A DNA stretch of 64,000 nucleotides, from NCBI RefSeq assembly GCF_004331455.1, contig NZ_SJJR01000003.1:124001-188000 (forward strand). Direction: 5' to 3'. A program made the translations under genes and the position numbers. The first letter of the stretch is position 1, and each line of letters starts with the position of its first letter. The DNA comes from Micromonospora zingiberis. GTDB taxonomy: Bacteria > Actinomycetota > Actinomycetes > Mycobacteriales > Micromonosporaceae. The notes under the pieces are model-generated. The model saw only the letters and a list, made by a program, of their open reading frames with translations. It did no database searches and was not told where the DNA came from. Positions 16,169-25,382 of this stretch are shown here, one piece after another.

Positions 16169-17392
16169 TCAGGACCGGGCCGGCGGCAGCCGGTCGGCGG
16201 GCAGGCCGACCGGCTGCCACAGCCACCAGTGCCCGCCGAGCCCGGCCGGATCGGTCAGTTCGGCCGCCGCCGACGCCGCGGCCAGCGCCCGCACGTACCC
16301 GGCCGGGTCACTGGCGGCCAGGCTCAACGGTGGTCGCCCACCGTCGGCCCCGAGCGCTCGCAGCCCGTCCCGCTGCGATCCCAGGAGGTACGCACACCGG
16401 GCGACCCGCTCACCGGCGGAGGCGACCGAGTCCATCGCCACGTGCGCGGTGACGTCACACGATCCGTCCGGCACCGGCGGCACCTGCCGCCCGCCCCGGT
16501 ACCCGGTCAACGTCCCGTCGACCGGCCGTCCCGCCCGCAGATGCCCGTAGTCCACCGCCAACGCCAGTCCCCGGTCGACGTGGCCCACCGCCTCCGCCCA
16601 CGCCTCGTCCCTGGCGCGCCCGATCTCGGCCAGGTTTCCGGGTCGCCACGAGCGGTCCGTGGGGGTGCGGTCCGTGGAGGTGCGGTCCGTGGGGGTTTCC
16701 GGGCAGCCCGACCGGCTCCGGGCGGTCAGGCTTGATCCCTGCGCCGGTCGGGCTGCCCGGAAACCCGACCCGGTCGGGCTTTTGGTGTCTGGTGGGGCTT
16801 CCGGGGGGTCCGTCGGGTGGGTGTCCGTCGGGGTTGGCCACCAGGTGGACAGCCAGTCGGCGTCTGCTTGGCTGACCGGTGCACCTGTGGTCTCCTCGCC
16901 GGTGGTGGGGTCGACGCGGAGGTAGTGCCAGCCGCCCTGGGCGTGGGTGGCGAGGTCGAGGGGGACGTTGTCGAGCCATTCGGTGGCCAGGAGCAGGCCG
17001 GTGATGCCGGCGGGTATCTCGTTCGTCCAGCTGATCTGTTCGGGCAGCTCGGCGGGGCGTGGGGCGAGTTCGACGGCGGTGAACCGGATCCGCCCGGCGA
17101 GCGGGACCGGGGCCGCCGCTGCGGTGGGCTCCCGGGCAACCTCCACCCCGACCCCAGCGGACAACGAGCGAAGCAGCTCACCCCGCCCTGCTCCCACGTC
17201 GACCACATGAAAGTCACCGGGAAAACCGAGGACACCATCGAGGTGGTGGATCAGCCGGACGAGGGCGGCGGCGAAGGCCGGGGAGGCGTGCACGCTGGTG
17301 CGGAAGTGCGCCGCTGGCCCGGCACCGGACACGAAGAATCCGTCGGTCCCGTAGAGCGCCTGCTCCATCGCCTTTCGCCAGGGCAATGTCAT
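16169..17392 (-). CDS. MidA/NDUFAF7-type SAM-dependent methyltransferase carrying a repeat insertion
   Basis: 407 residues from the ATG at 17392 ([11 protein letters not shown]). Motif I for SAM binding is [12 protein letters not shown] near residue 60. Other family features are the N-terminal YGTDGFF and [10 protein letters not shown] stretches. In mitochondria the related NDUFAF7 methylates an arginine of the NuoD homologue NDUFS2, and here a NuoD gene follows directly. Between roughly residues 180 and 235 there is a Pro/Thr/Asp-rich insert. It contains a 76-bp hairpin repeat found again at 24332-24407, plus short TDRT repeats, all in frame with no stop. The flanking catalytic sequence continues normally ([17 protein letters not shown]), so the protein is probably functional. 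Confidence 0.8.
   Translation of the reverse strand: MTLPWRKAMEQALYGTDGFFVSGAGPAAHFRTSVHASPAFAAALVRLIHHLDGVLGFPGDFHVVDVGAGRGELLRSLSAGVGVEVAREPTAAAAPVPLAGRIRFTAVELAPRPAELPEQISWTNEIPAGITGLLLATEWLDNVPLDLATHAQGGWHYLRVDPTTGEETTGAPVSQADADWLSTWWPTPTDTHPTDPPEAPPDTKSPTGSGFRAARPAQGSSLTARSRSGCPETPTDRTSTDRTPTDRSWRPGNLAEIGRARDEAWAEAVGHVDRGLALAVDYGHLRAGRPVDGTLTGYRGGRQVPPVPDGSCDVTAHVAMDSVASAGERVARCAYLLGSQRDGLRALGADGGRPPLSLAASDPAGYVRALAAASAAAELTDPAGLGGHWWLWQPVGLPADRLPPARS
16692..16767. repeat. 76-bp hairpin repeat, copy 1 (inside the MidA-like gene)
   Basis: Perfect 24-bp arms (16693-16716 and 16743-16766; core TTTCCGGGCAGCCCGACCGG) enclose a 26-nt loop. The same 76 bp occur at 24332-24407 with one mismatch, a c/t in the loop. 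This copy lies in a coding region and does not break the reading frame. Confidence 0.85.
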
Positions 17393-17531
17393 CAGCTCGA
17401 TCCTCGCTTCCCGACCTCGCCGCCGTGCCGATCCGGGGGCGGTGAACGATTTCACACACCCTTGTTTCGGATCCGTGTCCGCGACGCATACTTGCCTCGA
17501 CCGGTACCCATCTCGAGGACTGGATCGTGAC

Positions 17532-18488
17532 ATGAGCGCACCGCTGCGCCCGCACCCGGCCGCCCGTCGGCGGCCGGCGACTGGGCCGTCCGTCGCCACC
17601 CCTGCCGGGTTGACCGTCGGCGTCATCGGCGCCGGACGGGTCGGCGCCACGCTGGGCGCCGCGCTCGCCGCCGCCGGTCACCGGGTGGTCGCCACCACCG
17701 GTAGCTCCGGTGCCTCGCGGGCCCGCCTGGCGCTGCTGCTTCCCACCGTCGCCCGTCGCCGGCCGGTCGAGGTCGCCCGGGCGGCCACCGACCTGCTGCT
17801 GATCTCCGTACCGGACGATGCGCTGGCCGGGGTGGTCGCCGGACTCGCCGCCGACGGCGCGCTGCGGGCCGGCCAGGTGGTCGCGCACACGTCCGGGGCG
17901 CACGGTCTGGAGGTGCTGGCCCCGGCCGCCGCGACCGGCGCCCGCCCGTTGGCGTTGCACCCGGCGATGACCTTCACCGGTACGCCCGACGACCTCGGCC
18001 GCCTGCCCGGCATCTCGTACGGGGTGACCGCGTCGGCCGAGCTGCGCCCGCTGGCCGCCCGGCTGGTGGCGGACCTCGGCGGCGTACCCGAGTGGATCGG
18101 GGAGTTCGACCGGCCGCTGTACCACGCGGCGCTGGCGCACGGCGCGAACCACCTGGTGACGCTGGTCAACGAGGCGGCCGATCGGCTGCGCGACGCCGGT
18201 GTGGCGCAGCCCGAGAAGGTGCTCGCCCCACTGCTGCGGGCCGCGCTGGAGAACGCCCTGCATCTCGGTGACGACGCGCTGACCGGGCCGGTGGTCCGGG
18301 GCGACGCGGGCACGGTCGCCCGGCACCTGGCGCGGCTGGCGGCCACCGCACCCGAGTCGGTCGGCGCGTACCTGGCGCTGGCCCGGCGTACCGCCGACCG
18401 GGCGGTGGCCGCCGGCCGGCTGCGCGGGGCCGACGCGGAGCCGCTGCTCGGCGTTCTCGATCGGGATCCCACCAAGGTGGCAGCGTGA
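17532..18488 (+). CDS. Rossmann-fold DUF2520 protein
   Basis: 318 residues. An N-terminal basic extension of about 28 residues is followed by a dinucleotide-binding motif ([14 protein letters not shown]) and a C-terminal helical domain typical of DUF2520. The fold resembles ketopantoate reductase and related 6-phosphogluconate-type dehydrogenases. The GTG of panC overlaps its stop codon (GTGA). The same gene pair occurs in M. tuberculosis (Rv3603c, panC). A role in pantoate or CoA metabolism is plausible, but the substrate is not known to me. Confidence 0.8.
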   Translation: MSAPLRPHPAARRRPATGPSVATPAGLTVGVIGAGRVGATLGAALAAAGHRVVATTGSSGASRARLALLLPTVARRRPVEVARAATDLLLISVPDDALAGVVAGLAADGALRAGQVVAHTSGAHGLEVLAPAAATGARPLALHPAMTFTGTPDDLGRLPGISYGVTASAELRPLAARLVADLGGVPEWIGEFDRPLYHAALAHGANHLVTLVNEAADRLRDAGVAQPEKVLAPLLRAALENALHLGDDALTGPVVRGDAGTVARHLARLAATAPESVGAYLALARRTADRAVAAGRLRGADAEPLLGVLDRDPTKVAA

Positions 18489-19351
18489 GCGGGATGGCGC
18501 GCGTGACCGAACTTGTGCACACCCGCGCCGAGTTGGCCGTGGCCCGGGCCGCCCGCACCGGAACGGTGGGGGTGGTGATGACCATGGGGGCGTTGCACGA
18601 GGGGCACGAGTCGCTGTTGCGGGCGGCCCGCGAGCGCGCCGACCACGTGCTTGTGACGATCTTCGTGAACCCGTTGCAGTTCGGCCCGACCGAGGACTTC
18701 GACCGCTACCCACGGACCCTCGACGCCGATCTGGAAGTGTGCCGGCGGGCCGGCGTCGACCTGGTCTTCGCCCCGGCCGTACCGGACATGTATCCGGGCG
18801 GCGCACCGCAGGTACGGGTCAACCCGGGCCCGCTCGGCGAGGACCTGGAGGGGTTGAGTCGGCCGGGCTTCTTCCACGGCGTACTCACCGTGGTCTTGAA
18901 GCTGCTCCAGCTCACCCGCCCGGACCTGGCCTTCTTCGGCGAGAAGGACTACCAGCAGTTGACCCTGATCCGGCGGATGTGTCGGGACCTGGACGTGCCG
19001 GTCGAGGTGGTCGGCGTGCCCACCGTCCGGGAGCCGGACGGGTTGGCGCTGTCCAGCCGCAACCGTTACCTCTCCGCCGTCGACCGGCAGGTGGCGCTCG
19101 GCCTGTCGGGGGCGCTGCGGGCCGGTGCCGAGGCCGCCGAGGCGGGGCGCGATGCCGGGGCGGTGCTGGCTGCGGCACACGCCGCCTTCGGTGCCGGCGG
19201 ATCCGGTGCCCGGCTCGACTACCTGGTCCTCACCGATCCCGACCTGGAGCCAGGGCCGGTCCAGGGCCCGGCTCGGCTGCTCGTCGCCGCCTGGGTGGGT
19301 GACACCCGGCTGATCGACAACGCCCCCGTCACGTTGCACCCGACGTCCTGA
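18485..19351 (+). CDS. panC: Pantothenate synthetase
   Basis: 288 residues. It joins pantoate and beta-alanine using [20 protein letters not shown] near residue 32 carries the HIGH-like motif; [23 protein letters not shown] and LSSRNRYLS are also present, the last being the KMSKS-like loop. The GTG start overlaps the stop of the DUF2520 gene. A downstream GTG (MARVTEL context) is a possible alternative. panD follows after 29 nt, so pantothenate synthesis from beta-alanine is encoded together. Confidence 0.95.
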   Translation: MSGMARVTELVHTRAELAVARAARTGTVGVVMTMGALHEGHESLLRAARERADHVLVTIFVNPLQFGPTEDFDRYPRTLDADLEVCRRAGVDLVFAPAVPDMYPGGAPQVRVNPGPLGEDLEGLSRPGFFHGVLTVVLKLLQLTRPDLAFFGEKDYQQLTLIRRMCRDLDVPVEVVGVPTVREPDGLALSSRNRYLSAVDRQVALGLSGALRAGAEAAEAGRDAGAVLAAAHAAFGAGGSGARLDYLVLTDPDLEPGPVQGPARLLVAAWVGDTRLIDNAPVTLHPTS

Positions 19352-19380
19352 ACAGACTCGTACCCGCGAAAGGCGTCCTG

Positions 19381-19800
19381 ATGTACCGCACCATGCTCAA
19401 GTCCAAGATCCACCGCGCCACGGTGACCCAGGCGGATCTGCACTACGTCGGCTCGGTGACCGTGGACGAGGACCTGCTGGACGCCGCCGACCTGCTGCCC
19501 GGGGAACAGGTGGCGATCGTGGACATCACCAACGGCGCCCGGCTCGAGACGTACGTGATTCCGGGCCGGCGGGGCAGCGGTGTGATCGGCATCAACGGCG
19601 CCGCAGCCCGCCTGGTCCAGCCCGGTGACCTGGTCATCCTGATCTCGTACGGGCAGATGGACGACGCCGAGGCGCGTACGTACCGTCCTCGGGTGGTGCA
19701 CGTGGACGCCGAAAACAAGGTCGTCGACCTTGGCGTCGACCTGTCGACGGCCGCCCCTGGTACCGCCGGCACCCCCGTCCCCAACCCCCTGTCGGTGTAA
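19381..19800 (+). CDS. panD: Aspartate 1-decarboxylase precursor
   Basis: 139 residues. It makes beta-alanine for PanC. The self-cleavage site Gly24-Ser25 (HYVGSVTVD) that generates the pyruvoyl group is intact, and [12 protein letters not shown] and [14 protein letters not shown] follow. The C-terminus is longer and more variable than in enterobacterial PanD, as is usual in actinobacteria. A dispersed 55-bp repeat begins directly at its stop codon. Confidence 0.95.
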   Translation: MYRTMLKSKIHRATVTQADLHYVGSVTVDEDLLDAADLLPGEQVAIVDITNGARLETYVIPGRRGSGVIGINGAAARLVQPGDLVILISYGQMDDAEARTYRPRVVHVDAENKVVDLGVDLSTAAPGTAGTPVPNPLSV

Positions 19801-19853
19801 GGAAGGGCACCTTCTTAACGCCTCGTGAGGTAAAAGGGCTCCTTGCTAACACC
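19799..19853 (+). repeat. Two-part stop-abutting repeat, copy 1
   Basis: The unit has two similar halves: AAGGGCACCTTCTTAACGCC and AAGGGCTCCTTGCTAACACC. It starts in the panD stop codon. Related copies lie at 47339-47392 and 60123-60174 (both reversed) and at 57711-57765. Confidence 0.85.
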
Positions 19854-19882
19854 TGCGGTCGCCGCACGCCGGGAATCCGGTC

Positions 19883-19912
19883 TGTCACCGGAAGGTCATT
19901 TCTGGTTACGCT
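19883..19912 (+). promoter_or_regulatory. Candidate promoter of the septum-formation-like lipoprotein
   Basis: TGTCAC (19883-19888) and TACGCT (19907-19912) are separated by 18 nt. They lie about 45 nt before the ATG, which has its own GGGGGAGG ribosome site. Confidence 0.35.
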
Positions 19913-19957
19913 GGTACCGCCGTCGGGGGACGGCCGCTGGCTGGGGGAGGCGGCGTC

Positions 19958-20854
19958 ATGCAGCGTGCGACGAGAGCCCTGATCGCGGCCTTTGCCGGCC
20001 TGGTGTTGCTGGTGGGCTGCGGTGCACCGCACGGCCTCGACGGCGACCTGGTGGACGACTGGGCGGCCCTGCCCGCACCGGGCCCGTTCACCCCGGCCGC
20101 CGAGGTCTGCCACGAGACGGACTTCGCCGATGCGGTGCCGGTCCCGGCGTACGCTCCGGTCGACTGCGCCACGCCGCACCGGGTGGAAACCGTGCACGTC
20201 GGTGTCTTTGCCGGCGCGCGGAGCGAGCCACCGCCGATCGCCTCACCTGAACTGCGTACCGCCTTCGCCGACTGCGACCAGCGGACCACCGGCTACGTCG
20301 GCGACAACTGGCGGGCCGGCCGGCTGCGGCTGGCGGTGGCGGTCCCGTCCGGGGCGGGTTGGGCTGCCGGGTCGCGCTGGTACCGGTGCGACCTCATGGA
20401 GGTGACCACGGCCGAGGCGGGCGCCACGGTGGTGACCCGTACCGGCTCGCTGCGTAATGCCCTGCGGCCACCGTCACCGCTCTGGTTGGGGTGCCAGCAG
20501 GCACGCATCGACCGGACCAGGGTGGTGCAGGCCCTGGTGCCGGTGGACTGCGCCGAGCGTCACGACGCCGAGTTCGTCGGGGTGTGGCAGGCGCCCGACC
20601 GCCCGTACCCGACCCGCAGCGCGCAGTGGGCGCCGTTCTACGCCGGCTGCCGTACCGTGCTCGCCCGGTATGCCGGCGTGCCCGACGACACCGACCTGGC
20701 CTTCCGCAGCGACGTCGTGGTCCGTCCGCCCGGCGCCGGGCGGTGGCGGGTCGGCGACCGGGGGGTCCGTTGCTACCTGTGGCTCAGCGACCGGAAGGTC
20801 ACCGGGTCGCTCAAGGCGGTCGGACCGGCGGGCCTGCCGATCCGGACGAAGTAG
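19958..20854 (+). CDS. Lipoprotein with two septum-formation-type domains
   Basis: 298 residues. The signal peptide ends with LLVGCGAP, giving lipidated Cys near residue 22. Two similar modules follow, each with a VDCA..H..E core: VDCATPHRVETVHVG near residue 67 and VDCAERHDAEFVGVW near 197. This matches the actinobacterial 'septum formation' domain (PF13845 as I recall). Several conserved Cys could form disulfides outside the membrane. A GGGGGAGG site supports the start. It sits between panD and nadB with no metabolic link that I can see. Confidence 0.7.
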   Translation: MQRATRALIAAFAGLVLLVGCGAPHGLDGDLVDDWAALPAPGPFTPAAEVCHETDFADAVPVPAYAPVDCATPHRVETVHVGVFAGARSEPPPIASPELRTAFADCDQRTTGYVGDNWRAGRLRLAVAVPSGAGWAAGSRWYRCDLMEVTTAEAGATVVTRTGSLRNALRPPSPLWLGCQQARIDRTRVVQALVPVDCAERHDAEFVGVWQAPDRPYPTRSAQWAPFYAGCRTVLARYAGVPDDTDLAFRSDVVVRPPGAGRWRVGDRGVRCYLWLSDRKVTGSLKAVGPAGLPIRTK

Positions 20855-20915
20855 CCGGAAGCACTCGTCCCGCCCCGGCCACCCGAGGCGAGGGACGTTC
20901 GGGTTGACTGGAGGC

Positions 20916-22610
20916 ATGGAGTTCCCGACCGTCGGCCTGCCGGTACTGCCCAGCCTGCTGTCCGCGCCGGCGCCCGGCTGGGTGGAAACCACCGACGTGA
21001 TCGTGGTCGGCTCCGGGGTGGCCGGGCTGACCGCCGCGCTGCACCTGCGCGAGGCCGGCCTGCACGTGACCGTGGTGACCAAGGTGAACATCGACGAGGG
21101 ATCGACCCGCTGGGCGCAGGGCGGCATCGCCGCGGTGCTCGACCCGGCGGACACCCCGGCGATGCACGCGGCGGACACCGAGACCGCCGGCGTGGGGCTC
21201 TGCGATCCGGTGGCGGTGGGTGTGCTGGTGGAGGAGGGGCCGACCCGGCTACGGGAACTCATCCGCATCGGCGCCATGTTCGACCGCAACCCGGACGGCT
21301 CGTTGATGCTTACCCGGGAAGGTGGGCACCGGGCGGACCGCATCGTGCACGCCGGTGGTGACGCGACCGGTGCCGAGGTCCAGCGGGCCCTGCACGAGGC
21401 GGTCCGTCGTGACCCGTGGATCCGGCTGGTCGAGCACGCCCTGGTGCTGGATCTCCTCCGCGCCCCCGGCGACGGCCCCGGCGGGCTCGGCCCGGCCTGC
21501 GGCATCACCCTGCACGTGCTCGGTGAGGGCAGCGAGGACGGCGTGGGCGCCATCCTGAGCCGGGCCGTGGTGCTGGCCACCGGCGGGATGGGTCAGATCT
21601 TCGCGGCCACCACCAACCCCGCGGTCTCCACCGGCGACGGGGTGGCCCTGGCCATGCGGGCCGGCGCGGCCGTCACCGACGTGGAGTTCGTCCAGTTCCA
21701 CCCGACCGCGCTGATCGTGCCGGAACACGCCCGGGTGCCCGGCGCCGGCCACGCTCAACAGCCGCTGGTCTCCGAGGCGCTGCGGGGCGAGGGGGCGCAC
21801 CTGGTGGACGCCGACGGCAAGCGGTTCATGCTGGGCCAGCACGAACTGGCCGAGTTGGCCCCCCGGGACGTGGTGGCCAAGGGCATCCACCGGGTGCTGC
21901 TGGCCACCGGGGACGACCACGTCTACCTCGACGCCCGCCACCTCGGCGGCGACTTCCTGGCCCGCCGCTTCCCGACCATCGTCGCCTCCTGCCTGGCCAT
22001 CGGGGTGGACCCGGGCAGCGACCTGATCCCGGTGGCACCGGCCGCGCACTACGCCTCCGGCGGGGTCCGTACGGATCTGCACGGTCGTACCTCCATCCCC
22101 GGCCTGTACGCCTGCGGCGAGGTCGCCTGCACCGGGGTACACGGCGCGAACCGGCTGGCCAGCAACTCCCTGTTGGAGGGGCTGGTCTTCTCCCGGCGGA
22201 TCGCCGACCACATCGCCGCCGGACTGCCCGAACAGGCCCGTCCCGCGGACACCGGAGCCTGGCGCGGAGGCGCCGGCTGGGTGCTGCCGGCAACGACGAC
22301 ACCCGTCCTGCAACGGGCGATGACCCGGGGTGCGGGCGTGCTCCGGTCGTCCGCGACGCTGGCCGGGACCGCTGCCGAGCTGGTGGATTTGGGCGCCGGT
22401 CGCGGCAGGCCCGGCACCGCCGACTGGGAGGCGACGAACCTGCTCACGGTGGCGACGATGCTGGTCGCCGCCGCGTACGCCCGCCAGGAGACCCGGGGAT
22501 GCCACTGGCGGGAGGACCATCCGGTGGCCGATGGACGGTGGCACGGCCACCTGGTCGGCGCGATCGGGGCGGACAGCCGACTGGCCATGCGGTGGGAGGA
22601 GACCCGATGA
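20916..22610 (+). CDS. nadB: L-aspartate oxidase
   Basis: 564 residues from the ATG with GGAGG just upstream; the frame is open far to the left, but that part overlaps the lipoprotein gene and is not coding. It oxidises aspartate to iminoaspartate for NAD synthesis, using FAD. The FAD motif VIVVGSGVAGLTAALHL is near residue 28. STRWAQGGIAAV, HPTAL and YASGGVRTDLHGRTSIPGLY mark the family. Its stop overlaps the nadC start. nadA is not in this window. Confidence 0.93.
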   Translation: MEFPTVGLPVLPSLLSAPAPGWVETTDVIVVGSGVAGLTAALHLREAGLHVTVVTKVNIDEGSTRWAQGGIAAVLDPADTPAMHAADTETAGVGLCDPVAVGVLVEEGPTRLRELIRIGAMFDRNPDGSLMLTREGGHRADRIVHAGGDATGAEVQRALHEAVRRDPWIRLVEHALVLDLLRAPGDGPGGLGPACGITLHVLGEGSEDGVGAILSRAVVLATGGMGQIFAATTNPAVSTGDGVALAMRAGAAVTDVEFVQFHPTALIVPEHARVPGAGHAQQPLVSEALRGEGAHLVDADGKRFMLGQHELAELAPRDVVAKGIHRVLLATGDDHVYLDARHLGGDFLARRFPTIVASCLAIGVDPGSDLIPVAPAAHYASGGVRTDLHGRTSIPGLYACGEVACTGVHGANRLASNSLLEGLVFSRRIADHIAAGLPEQARPADTGAWRGGAGWVLPATTTPVLQRAMTRGAGVLRSSATLAGTAAELVDLGAGRGRPGTADWEATNLLTVATMLVAAAYARQETRGCHWREDHPVADGRWHGHLVGAIGADSRLAMRWEETR

Positions 22611-23533
22611 GCGAGATGACGACGGGACATGCCGGCGTGAGCGCCGCGACCGAGGGATTGCTGCGCGAGGCCGGGCTGGAGCCGGCGCAGGTACGCAGGA
22701 TCGTCGAGAACGCCCTCGTCGAGGATCTCGGTACGGAACTGCTCGACGTCACCAGTGTCGCGACCATTCCGGCGGCGCAGACCGACACCGCCGACGTGGT
22801 GGCCCGGGCCGACGGGGTGGTGGCCGGGCTGGCCGTGGCCGCCGCCGTCTTCGAGCTGGCCGGTGAGGTGACCGGCGCTGGCCGTACCGTCGAGGTGTCG
22901 GTGGTGGCCCGCGACGGCGAGCGGGTGGCCCGCGGCGATGTGCTGGCCACCGTGACCGGCCCGACCCGGGTGTTGCTCACCGCCGAACGCACCGCGCTCA
23001 ACCTGCTCTGCCGGCTCTCCGGGGTGGCCACCCACACCCGGGCCTGGGCGGACGCGCTGGCCGGCAGCAAGGCGATGGTCCTCGACACCCGCAAGACCAC
23101 CCCCGGCCTGCGCGCCCTGGAGAAGTACGCGGTGCGTGCCGGCGGCGGTACGAACAAGCGGATGGGCCTGCACGACGTCGCGATGATCAAGGACAACCAC
23201 AAGTACGCCGCGGGCGGGATCACCGCCGCCTACCGCCGGGTTCGGGAGGCGTTCCCGGACGTGCCGGTGCAGGTCGAGGTGGACACCCTCGAAGAGGCGG
23301 TGGAGGCGGTCGAGGCCGGCGCGCGGTTCCTGCTGCTGGACAACATGTCCCCGCAGCTGCTCACCGAGGTGGTGGCGGCTGTCGGCGACCGGGCCGAACT
23401 GGAGGCGACCGGGGGGCTGACCCTCGCCCACGCCGCACAGGTCGGGGCAACCGGCGTCGACTTCCTCTCCGTGGGCGCCCTCACCCACTCCTCGCCGATC
23501 CTGGACATCGCCCTGGACCTGCGTACGGAGTGA
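22607..23533 (+). CDS. nadC: Quinolinate phosphoribosyltransferase
   Basis: 308 residues. It converts quinolinate and PRPP to nicotinate mononucleotide with release of CO2. ALVEDLGTELLDVTS, ERTALNLLCRLSGVAT, VLDTRKTTPGLR and MIKDNH are intact. The ATG overlaps the nadB stop (ATGA), so the two NAD enzymes are coupled. It ends 19 nt before coaX, which has its own -10 hexamer. Confidence 0.95.
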   Translation: MSEMTTGHAGVSAATEGLLREAGLEPAQVRRIVENALVEDLGTELLDVTSVATIPAAQTDTADVVARADGVVAGLAVAAAVFELAGEVTGAGRTVEVSVVARDGERVARGDVLATVTGPTRVLLTAERTALNLLCRLSGVATHTRAWADALAGSKAMVLDTRKTTPGLRALEKYAVRAGGGTNKRMGLHDVAMIKDNHKYAAGGITAAYRRVREAFPDVPVQVEVDTLEEAVEAVEAGARFLLLDNMSPQLLTEVVAAVGDRAELEATGGLTLAHAAQVGATGVDFLSVGALTHSSPILDIALDLRTE

Positions 23534-23552
23534 GCCCGTCTAGGCTTCGTGC

Positions 23553-24311
23553 GTGCTGCTCTGCATCGACATCGGGAACACCAACACGGTGCTGGCGACC
23601 TTCGACGGCGACCAGCTGGTGCACTCCTGGCGGATCAAGACCGACGCCCGCTCGACCGCCGACGAGCTGGGCCTGATGTTCCGGGGGCTGCTCGCCGGGG
23701 ACGCCGTCGAGATCACCGGGGTGGCGGCCTGCTCGACGGTGCCGGCCGCGCTGCGCTCGCTGCGGACCATGCTGACCCGCTACTACGGTGAGCTGCCGAG
23801 CGTGATCGTGGAGCCGGGGGTACGCACCGGTGTGCAGCTCGCCATCGACAACCCGAAGGAGGTCGGCTCCGACCGGGTGGTGAACACGTTGGCCGCGTAC
23901 ACCCTCTACGGCGGGCCGTCGATCGTGGTCGACTTCGGTACCACGACCAACTTCGACGTGATCAGCGGTCGCGGCGAGTTCCTCGGCGGCGCGTTCGCGC
24001 CGGGCATCGAGATCTCGTTCGACGCGCTGGCGGCCCGCGCCGCTCAGCTGCGCAAGGTCGAGGCGACCAAGCCCCGGTCGGTGATCGGCAAGAACACCGT
24101 GGAGTGTCTCCAGGCAGGGCTCTACTTCGGCTTCGCCGGGCAGGTGGACCGGATCGTCGAGCGGATGGCCGCCGAGATGGGCGAGCTGAAGGCGGTGATC
24201 GCCACGGGTGGGCTGGCGCCGTTGGTGCTCAACGAGTGCCGGACGATCACGCACCACGAGCCGATGATCACGTTGATCGGGTTGCGCATGGTTTATGAGC
24301 GGAACGTTTGA
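23553..24311 (+). CDS. coaX: Type III pantothenate kinase
   Basis: 252 residues. It phosphorylates pantothenate in the first committed step of CoA synthesis. The ATP motif DIGNTNT is at residues 5-11; NPKEVGSDRVVNTLAAY and VDFGTTTNFDV are the pantothenate and nucleotide motifs. The start is a GTG 6 nt after TAGGCT, so the message is probably leaderless and separately initiated from nadBC. It is convergent with a methyltransferase gene, with the 76-bp hairpin repeat between them. Confidence 0.95.
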   Translation: MLLCIDIGNTNTVLATFDGDQLVHSWRIKTDARSTADELGLMFRGLLAGDAVEITGVAACSTVPAALRSLRTMLTRYYGELPSVIVEPGVRTGVQLAIDNPKEVGSDRVVNTLAAYTLYGGPSIVVDFGTTTNFDVISGRGEFLGGAFAPGIEISFDALAARAAQLRKVEATKPRSVIGKNTVECLQAGLYFGFAGQVDRIVERMAAEMGELKAVIATGGLAPLVLNECRTITHHEPMITLIGLRMVYERNV

Positions 24312-24331
24312 TTCCGTTTGTTCTGGTTGGT

Positions 24332-24407
24332 GGGGTTTCCGGGCAGCCCGACCGGCTCCGGGCGGTCAGGTTTGATCCCTGCGCCGGTCGGGCTGCCCGG
24401 AAACCCG
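24332..24407. repeat. 76-bp hairpin repeat, copy 2 (between convergent genes)
   Basis: Same sequence as 16692-16767 with one loop difference. Perfect 24-bp arms lie at 24333-24356 and 24383-24406. Here it lies 20 nt after the coaX stop and could act as a terminator for both convergent genes. The flanks resemble those of copy 1 weakly (shared gggtgggtgtc). Confidence 0.85.
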
Positions 24408-24532
24408 CCGGTGTGGCGGTCTCATCCGTTCCTCTGGGGCCGTGTCTGAGGCGGGTTGGGCTTGTGCCGTCTGTTGGGTGGGTGTCGTTCGGTGGTTGCG
24501 GTCGGTGTGGGGGTTACGGGGGCGGGGAAGGG

Positions 24533-25291
24533 TCAGGTGCGTCGGGAGCGGGCTACCAGGGTGCGGTACGGGAGGGTGAGGGTCTCCTGGCCGGTCAGGT
24601 CGGGGTGGGTGTCGAGGAGCCGGCGGATTTCTTGATCGACTTCGGCCTGTCGGGTGGGGGTCGCGGTCAGGTAGTAAGAGCGGGTGTGGATCAGGCCGAG
24701 CAGGTCGGTGCGGGTCAGCGTGGTGGTGTGGGCGAACTCGGACCACTCGGGTGCGCTGAAGGCGTCCCCGAAGTCGGTGACGGTCTGCCGTAGCCGGTCG
24801 ACGGTGTCGCCGATCTCGGCGATCCGGCTCAGCTCGGTCACCCAGGGGACCCGGTCGTCGCGCAGGTTCCAGATCGGGGCGAACACCCCGCCGGGGCGGA
24901 GCACCCGGGCGATCTCCGGGTGGGCCGCCGGCCGGTCGAACCAGTGGTACGCCTGTCCGGCCAGCACGGCGTCGACGGAGCCGTCGGGCAGCGGCAGCGA
25001 TTCGGCGCTGCCGGCCAGTGCGCGTACGCCGGGAGTGGCCGCGGCCAGCTGGGCCCGCATGCCCGGGTCGGGTTCGACGGCTGTGACCTGGTGGCCCAGC
25101 GCGAGCAGAACACGGGTGAGGATGCCCGTGCCGGCCGCCAGGTCGACCACCTGGACGGGCCCGGTGGGTGCCTCGGCGGGCTCGGTGCCAGCGAGGGCCC
25201 AGCGCAGGGCCGCTGCCGGATAGCGGGGTCTGAACCGGTCGTACTCGGCGGCGGCGGCGCCGAAAGAGAGGCGCTGGGTGGGGTCGGTCAT
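24533..25291 (-). CDS. Class I SAM-dependent methyltransferase
   Basis: 252 residues. Motif I is VVDLAAGTGILTRVLLALG near residue 48, with VTAVEPDPGM as motif II and ARVLRPGGVFAPIWNLR as the post-motif region. The pattern fits the UbiE/Tam-like group (Methyltransf_11). The N-terminal AAEYDRFRPRYP is typical of this group. The substrate is unknown. M. tuberculosis has a different small gene (Rv3599c) in this position. Confidence 0.85.
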   Translation of the reverse strand: MTDPTQRLSFGAAAAEYDRFRPRYPAAALRWALAGTEPAEAPTGPVQVVDLAAGTGILTRVLLALGHQVTAVEPDPGMRAQLAAATPGVRALAGSAESLPLPDGSVDAVLAGQAYHWFDRPAAHPEIARVLRPGGVFAPIWNLRDDRVPWVTELSRIAEIGDTVDRLRQTVTDFGDAFSAPEWSEFAHTTTLTRTDLLGLIHTRSYYLTATPTRQAEVDQEIRRLLDTHPDLTGQETLTLPYRTLVARSRRT

Positions 25292-25382
25292 GGCCGGCAG
25301 GCTATCCAGTAACGGTCGTCCGGGCGCTTGAGTACGCTCGGGGCTTGACCCCGCCCGAATTCTCCCTCCGAGGAAGCGTGCC

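Noticed and set aside
17462..17492. Promoter TTGTTT/CATACT before the DUF2520 gene
   Set aside because: A 19-nt spacer and a poor -10 make it too weak to list as a feature.
24308..24793. 161-codon plus-strand frame through hairpin copy 2
   Set aside because: It overlaps the end of the minus-strand methyltransferase gene and consists of repeat and Gly-rich sequence; the similar frame over copy 1 exists only because the repeat is shared.
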